From Christensenella sp. UBA5394 (GTDB taxonomy: Bacteria; Bacillota; Clostridia; Christensenellales; CAG-138): 8,868 nt of DNA. A model generated the notes under the pieces. The model was not told where the DNA came from. It saw only the letters and a program-made list of their open reading frames with translations, and did no database searches. A program made the translations under genes and the position numbers. The stretch lies in assembly GCA_002409725.1 (NCBI GenBank), contig DHOI01000069.1, positions 1 to 8,868 on the forward strand. The letters run 5' to 3'. Shown one piece after another: positions 7,143-8,868 of the stretch. Each line of letters starts with the position of its first letter. The stretch's first letter is position 1.

Positions 7143-7418
7143 TCACACAAACATCCGAATCAAAAGATAGATTAGGCTGCCGATGCAGCACAAAAGGGCC
7201 ACGGCCATGGCAGCGAGGGCTTTCGCACGCTTCTTTTTGGCCCGCTCGCGGGTCTTGATATCCAAATACCACACCGCTGCCACGAGAAAGCCGCATAACC
7301 CGGCAACCGGGGCAGCCAGTAGGGGGAGAGAGAGGAAAAAATTCCCGCCGAGGAACAGCGCGTCCCCCAACAGGGCGAGGGAAACGAGGCAAAAGAGATA
7401 GGCGATCAGGCCGAACAC
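7143..7418 (-). CDS. Small three-segment membrane protein of unknown function
   Basis: No family is recognised. Starting at the GTG at 7418, the product is 91 residues with hydrophobic segments at about 2-18, 28-51 and 67-89. A strongly basic loop (KTRERAKKKRAK, about 55-66) lies between the second and third, and by the positive-inside rule should face the cytoplasm. The frame stays open to a GTG at 7475, but that extension translates through the terminator hairpin at 7439-7469 and has no ribosome binding site. GAAAGGTGG (7433-7425), six bases before 7418, supports the shorter form. The stop overlaps the start region of the WYL regulator gene (TGATATG), so the two are very likely one transcription and translation unit. 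The membrane protein could feed a signal to the regulator; that is inference only. Confidence 0.7.
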   Translation of the reverse strand: MFGLIAYLFCLVSLALLGDALFLGGNFFLSLPLLAAPVAGLCGFLVAAVWYLDIKTRERAKKKRAKALAAMAVALLCCIGSLIYLLIRMFV

Positions 7419-7424
7419 GAGCAA

Positions 7425-7433
7425 CCACCTTTC
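7425..7433 (-). promoter_or_regulatory. Ribosome binding site inside a small inverted repeat
   Basis: GAAAGGTGG precedes the GTG at 7418 by six bases. Its AGGTG part can pair with CACCT just upstream (7438-7434) around a GAA loop, making a five-pair hairpin that could mask the site. The pairing is short and its effect is unproven. Confidence 0.5.
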
Positions 7434-7438
7434 AGGTG

Positions 7439-7469
7439 TCAAAAAAGTGGCTACGCGCCACTTTTTTGA
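7439..7469 (-). terminator. Strong bidirectional intrinsic terminator
   Basis: A perfect 13-bp inverted repeat (7439-7451 with 7457-7469) has a five-base loop, a GTGGC/GCCAC core and A6/T6 flanks. In either direction the GC core is followed by six T residues. It most likely ends the GGGtGRT transcript coming from the right. It sits only 20 bp upstream of the start of the small membrane protein gene. Confidence 0.9.
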
Positions 7470-7474
7470 GTTCA

Positions 7475-7606
7475 CAGGGTTTGCTTGCGCCTACGGCATG
7501 GCCAGCAGACCCTGCGGGGAAAGCCTTGCAAGCAAGGCTTTTCGCTCGCGGCGTACACGCCGCCGCTCACGAATAAAGCCTCCGGGGGATTTGGCCCCAG
7601 AACCCC
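7475..7606. repeat. Block of stacked inverted repeats in intergenic DNA
   Basis: Four dyads follow one another. (a) CAGGGTTTGCT (7475-7485) with AGCAGACCCTG (7504-7514), one G·T mismatch. (b) AAAGCCTTGC (7520-7529) with GCAAGGCTTT (7532-7541), perfect, two bases apart. (c) GCGGCGT (7548-7554) with ACGCCGC (7557-7563), perfect. (d) GGGG/CCCC arms in 7584-7606 around ATTTGG and CAGAA. No ORF with gene-like features covers the block. Such a run resembles a dispersed palindromic intergenic element more than a simple gene end; copy number elsewhere cannot be judged from one window. Confidence 0.6.
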
Positions 7607-7617
7607 TAATATGCGGT

Positions 7618-8613
7618 TTAGTCCGCCTGGGCTACGGCCACGGCCACCGCCACGGTAGCGCCTACCATGGGGTTGTTGCCCATGCCGATGAGGCCCATCA
7701 TCTCCACGTGGGCGGGCACGGAGGAGCTGCCCGCGAACTGCGCATCGCTGTGCATGCGGCCCATGGTATCCGTCATGCCGTAGGAAGCGGGGCCTGCGGC
7801 CATGTTATCCGGGTGCAGGGTACGGCCGGTGCCGCCGCCGCTGGCCACGGAGAAATATTTCTTGCCGTTCTCCGTGCACCACTTTTTATAGGTGCCGGCC
7901 ACGGGGTGCTGGAATCTGGTGGGGTTTGTGGAGTTGCCGGTGATGGAAACATCCACCTGCTCGTGGCGCATGATGGCCACGCCCTCGTTCACATCGTCCG
8001 CGCCGTAGCAGCGTACGCTGGCACGCTCGCCCTGGCTGAAAGCCTTGGTAGAAACGATGGCCAGCTCGCCGGTGTATTGGTTATAGTCGGTTTCACAATA
8101 GGTGAAGCCGTTGATGCGGCTGATGATGTAGGCTGCGTCCTTGCCCAGGCCATTGAGGATGACCTGCAGGGGCTTTTTGCGCACCTTGTTGGCCGTGCGG
8201 GCGATGCCGATCGCGCCTTCGGCTGCGGCGAAGCTCTCGTGGCCCGCCAGGAAGGCGAAGCAGGCGGTCTCTTCCCTAAGGAGCATCGCGCCCAGGTTGC
8301 CATGGCCCAGGCCCACCTGACGTTGATCCGCCACGGAGCCGGGGATGCAGAAAGCCTGCAAGCCCTCGCCGATGGCTTCGGCCGCCTCGGCCGCGCTCTT
8401 TACGCCCTTGGTGATAGCGATGGCCGCGCCCAGGGTATAGGCCCAAACGGCGTTCTCAAAGGCGATGGGCTGGATGCCCATCACGATGGAGCGCACGTCC
8501 ACGCCCTTGGCTTTGAGCATTTCATCCGCCGCTTCCAGGCTCTTGATGCCATGCTGGGCCAGGGCGGCGTTGATCTTTTCGATCCTTCTTTCGTATCCTT
8601 CAAACATTGCCAT
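7618..8613 (-). CDS. GGGtGRT-family protein, function unknown
   Basis: The 331-residue product carries the motif that names the GGGtGRT family, SGGGTGRTLHPDN (258-270), a glycine-rich loop that looks suited to phosphate or nucleotide binding. Other notable stretches are PGSVADQRQVGLGHGNLGAM (91-110), FAFLAGHESFAAAEGAIGIA (119-138), and a C-terminal run, MMGLIGMGNNPMVGATVAVA, of small residues. Cysteines lie at 89, 118, 173, 202 and 246. There is no signal peptide, so it is probably cytoplasmic. The ATG at 8613 has GAGGAGGG (8628-8621) seven bases away, directly after the stop of the upstream gene; only 15 bp separate the two. The partner resembles an Fe-S cluster assembly scaffold, so a role in metal cofactor or redox chemistry is reasonable but unproven. 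The terminator at 7439-7469 would end the transcript. Confidence 0.87.
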   Translation of the reverse strand: MAMFEGYERRIEKINAALAQHGIKSLEAADEMLKAKGVDVRSIVMGIQPIAFENAVWAYTLGAAIAITKGVKSAAEAAEAIGEGLQAFCIPGSVADQRQVGLGHGNLGAMLLREETACFAFLAGHESFAAAEGAIGIARTANKVRKKPLQVILNGLGKDAAYIISRINGFTYCETDYNQYTGELAIVSTKAFSQGERASVRCYGADDVNEGVAIMRHEQVDVSITGNSTNPTRFQHPVAGTYKKWCTENGKKYFSVASGGGTGRTLHPDNMAAGPASYGMTDTMGRMHSDAQFAGSSSVPAHVEMMGLIGMGNNPMVGATVAVAVAVAQAD

Positions 8614-8628
8614 TTCCTTGCCCTCCTC

Positions 8629-8868
8629 TTACTGCTTGCGGGGATCCAGCACGGTGGCGGCTTCCGCGAAGCGGCCATAGGTGCCGATGTTCTTTTCGTA
8701 GGCCTCTTTGGGGTCCACGCCCTTTTTGATGGCGTCCATCATCTTGCCGAGGTTGACGAACTTGTAGCCGATGATCTCGCCGCCCTCGTCGAGGCCGATG
8801 CCCAGCACATAGCCTTCTGCCATCTCGAGATAGCGAGGGCCCTTTTTCTGCGTGCCGTACATGGTGCC
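8629..8868 (-). CDS. Fe-S cluster assembly scaffold-like (NifU-like) protein, C-terminal fragment
   Basis: The frame is open to the right edge, leaving the last 79 codons of a gene whose start lies outside the window. The Met at 8862 is internal, since codons for Gly-Thr precede it. The visible part reads GTMYGTQKKGPRYLEMAEGY, then a strand pair (VLGIGLDEGGEIIGYKFVNL), a helix (GKMMDAIKKGVDPKEAYEKN) and a closing YGRFAEAATVLDPRKQ. From memory this matches the C-terminus of proteins of about 230 residues annotated as iron-sulfur cluster assembly scaffold protein in Clostridia. The cysteines expected to bind the cluster would lie in the missing N-terminal part, so the function cannot be confirmed here. 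It is 15 bp upstream of the GGGtGRT gene on the same strand and almost certainly co-transcribed with it. Confidence 0.7.
   Translation of the reverse strand, partial: GTMYGTQKKGPRYLEMAEGYVLGIGLDEGGEIIGYKFVNLGKMMDAIKKGVDPKEAYEKNIGTYGRFAEAATVLDPRKQ

Noticed and set aside
7437..7442. TTGACA on the minus strand as a -35 box for the small membrane gene
   Set aside because: The hexamer is part of the terminator T-run, and the sequence 17 bases on (CGTGTT) is not a credible -10.
7419..7475. Longer form of the small membrane protein from the GTG at 7475
   Set aside because: The added codons are the terminator stem itself, and no Shine-Dalgarno precedes 7475.

Overview
The window reads as ordinary chromosome from a GC-rich, anaerobic, Clostridia-like Firmicute, probably a gut lineage. 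This is inferred from three things. The polyamine operon has the layout XRE-cupin regulator–potA–potB–potC–potD. The window also carries a GGGtGRT-family gene behind an Fe-S scaffold-like gene. Strong AGGAGG-type ribosome binding sites precede most genes. The genus cannot be fixed from the sequence; a Christensenellales-like organism is only a guess. I see no phage, transposase, CRISPR array, tRNA or rRNA.

Layout. (1) Positions 1-1393, minus strand: a gene for a membrane-anchored, beta-propeller-like protein of unknown function lies 32 bp upstream of the 5' end of radA, which runs off the left edge. (2) Positions 1394-1633: a divergent control region. It holds a minus-strand extended -10 promoter for the propeller gene, a plus-strand sigma-A-type promoter for the polyamine operon, and a perfect 17-bp palindrome just past the expected operon start, a good candidate operator. 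(3) Positions 1634-6102, plus strand: a complete spermidine/putrescine ABC importer operon. Its genes are an XRE-cupin regulator, the ATPase PotA, the permeases PotB and PotC, and the lipoprotein PotD. potA/potB/potC are joined by 4-nt start-stop overlaps, and a GC-rich hairpin lies between potC and potD. A 12-bp-stem terminator follows. (4) Positions 6158-7418, minus strand: a WYL-domain regulator that is almost certainly translationally coupled to a small three-segment membrane protein upstream of it. (5) Positions 7419-7617: a densely structured intergenic region with a near-perfect terminator hairpin and several more inverted repeats. (6) Positions 7618-8868, minus strand: a complete GGGtGRT-family gene, preceded by the 3' end of an Fe-S cluster assembly scaffold-like gene cut by the right edge.

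How the genes work together. The central operon is self-contained. PotD binds polyamine outside the membrane, PotB/PotC form the channel, PotA supplies ATP hydrolysis, and the XRE-cupin protein probably senses polyamine and represses its own operon through the 17-bp palindrome. The flanking modules (radA, the WYL/membrane pair and the GGGtGRT/Fe-S pair) have no visible functional link to polyamine uptake. The most open questions are the GGGtGRT pair, the palindrome-rich intergenic block, and the small membrane gene that starts only 20 bp after a strong terminator. I found no clearly novel multi-gene system.
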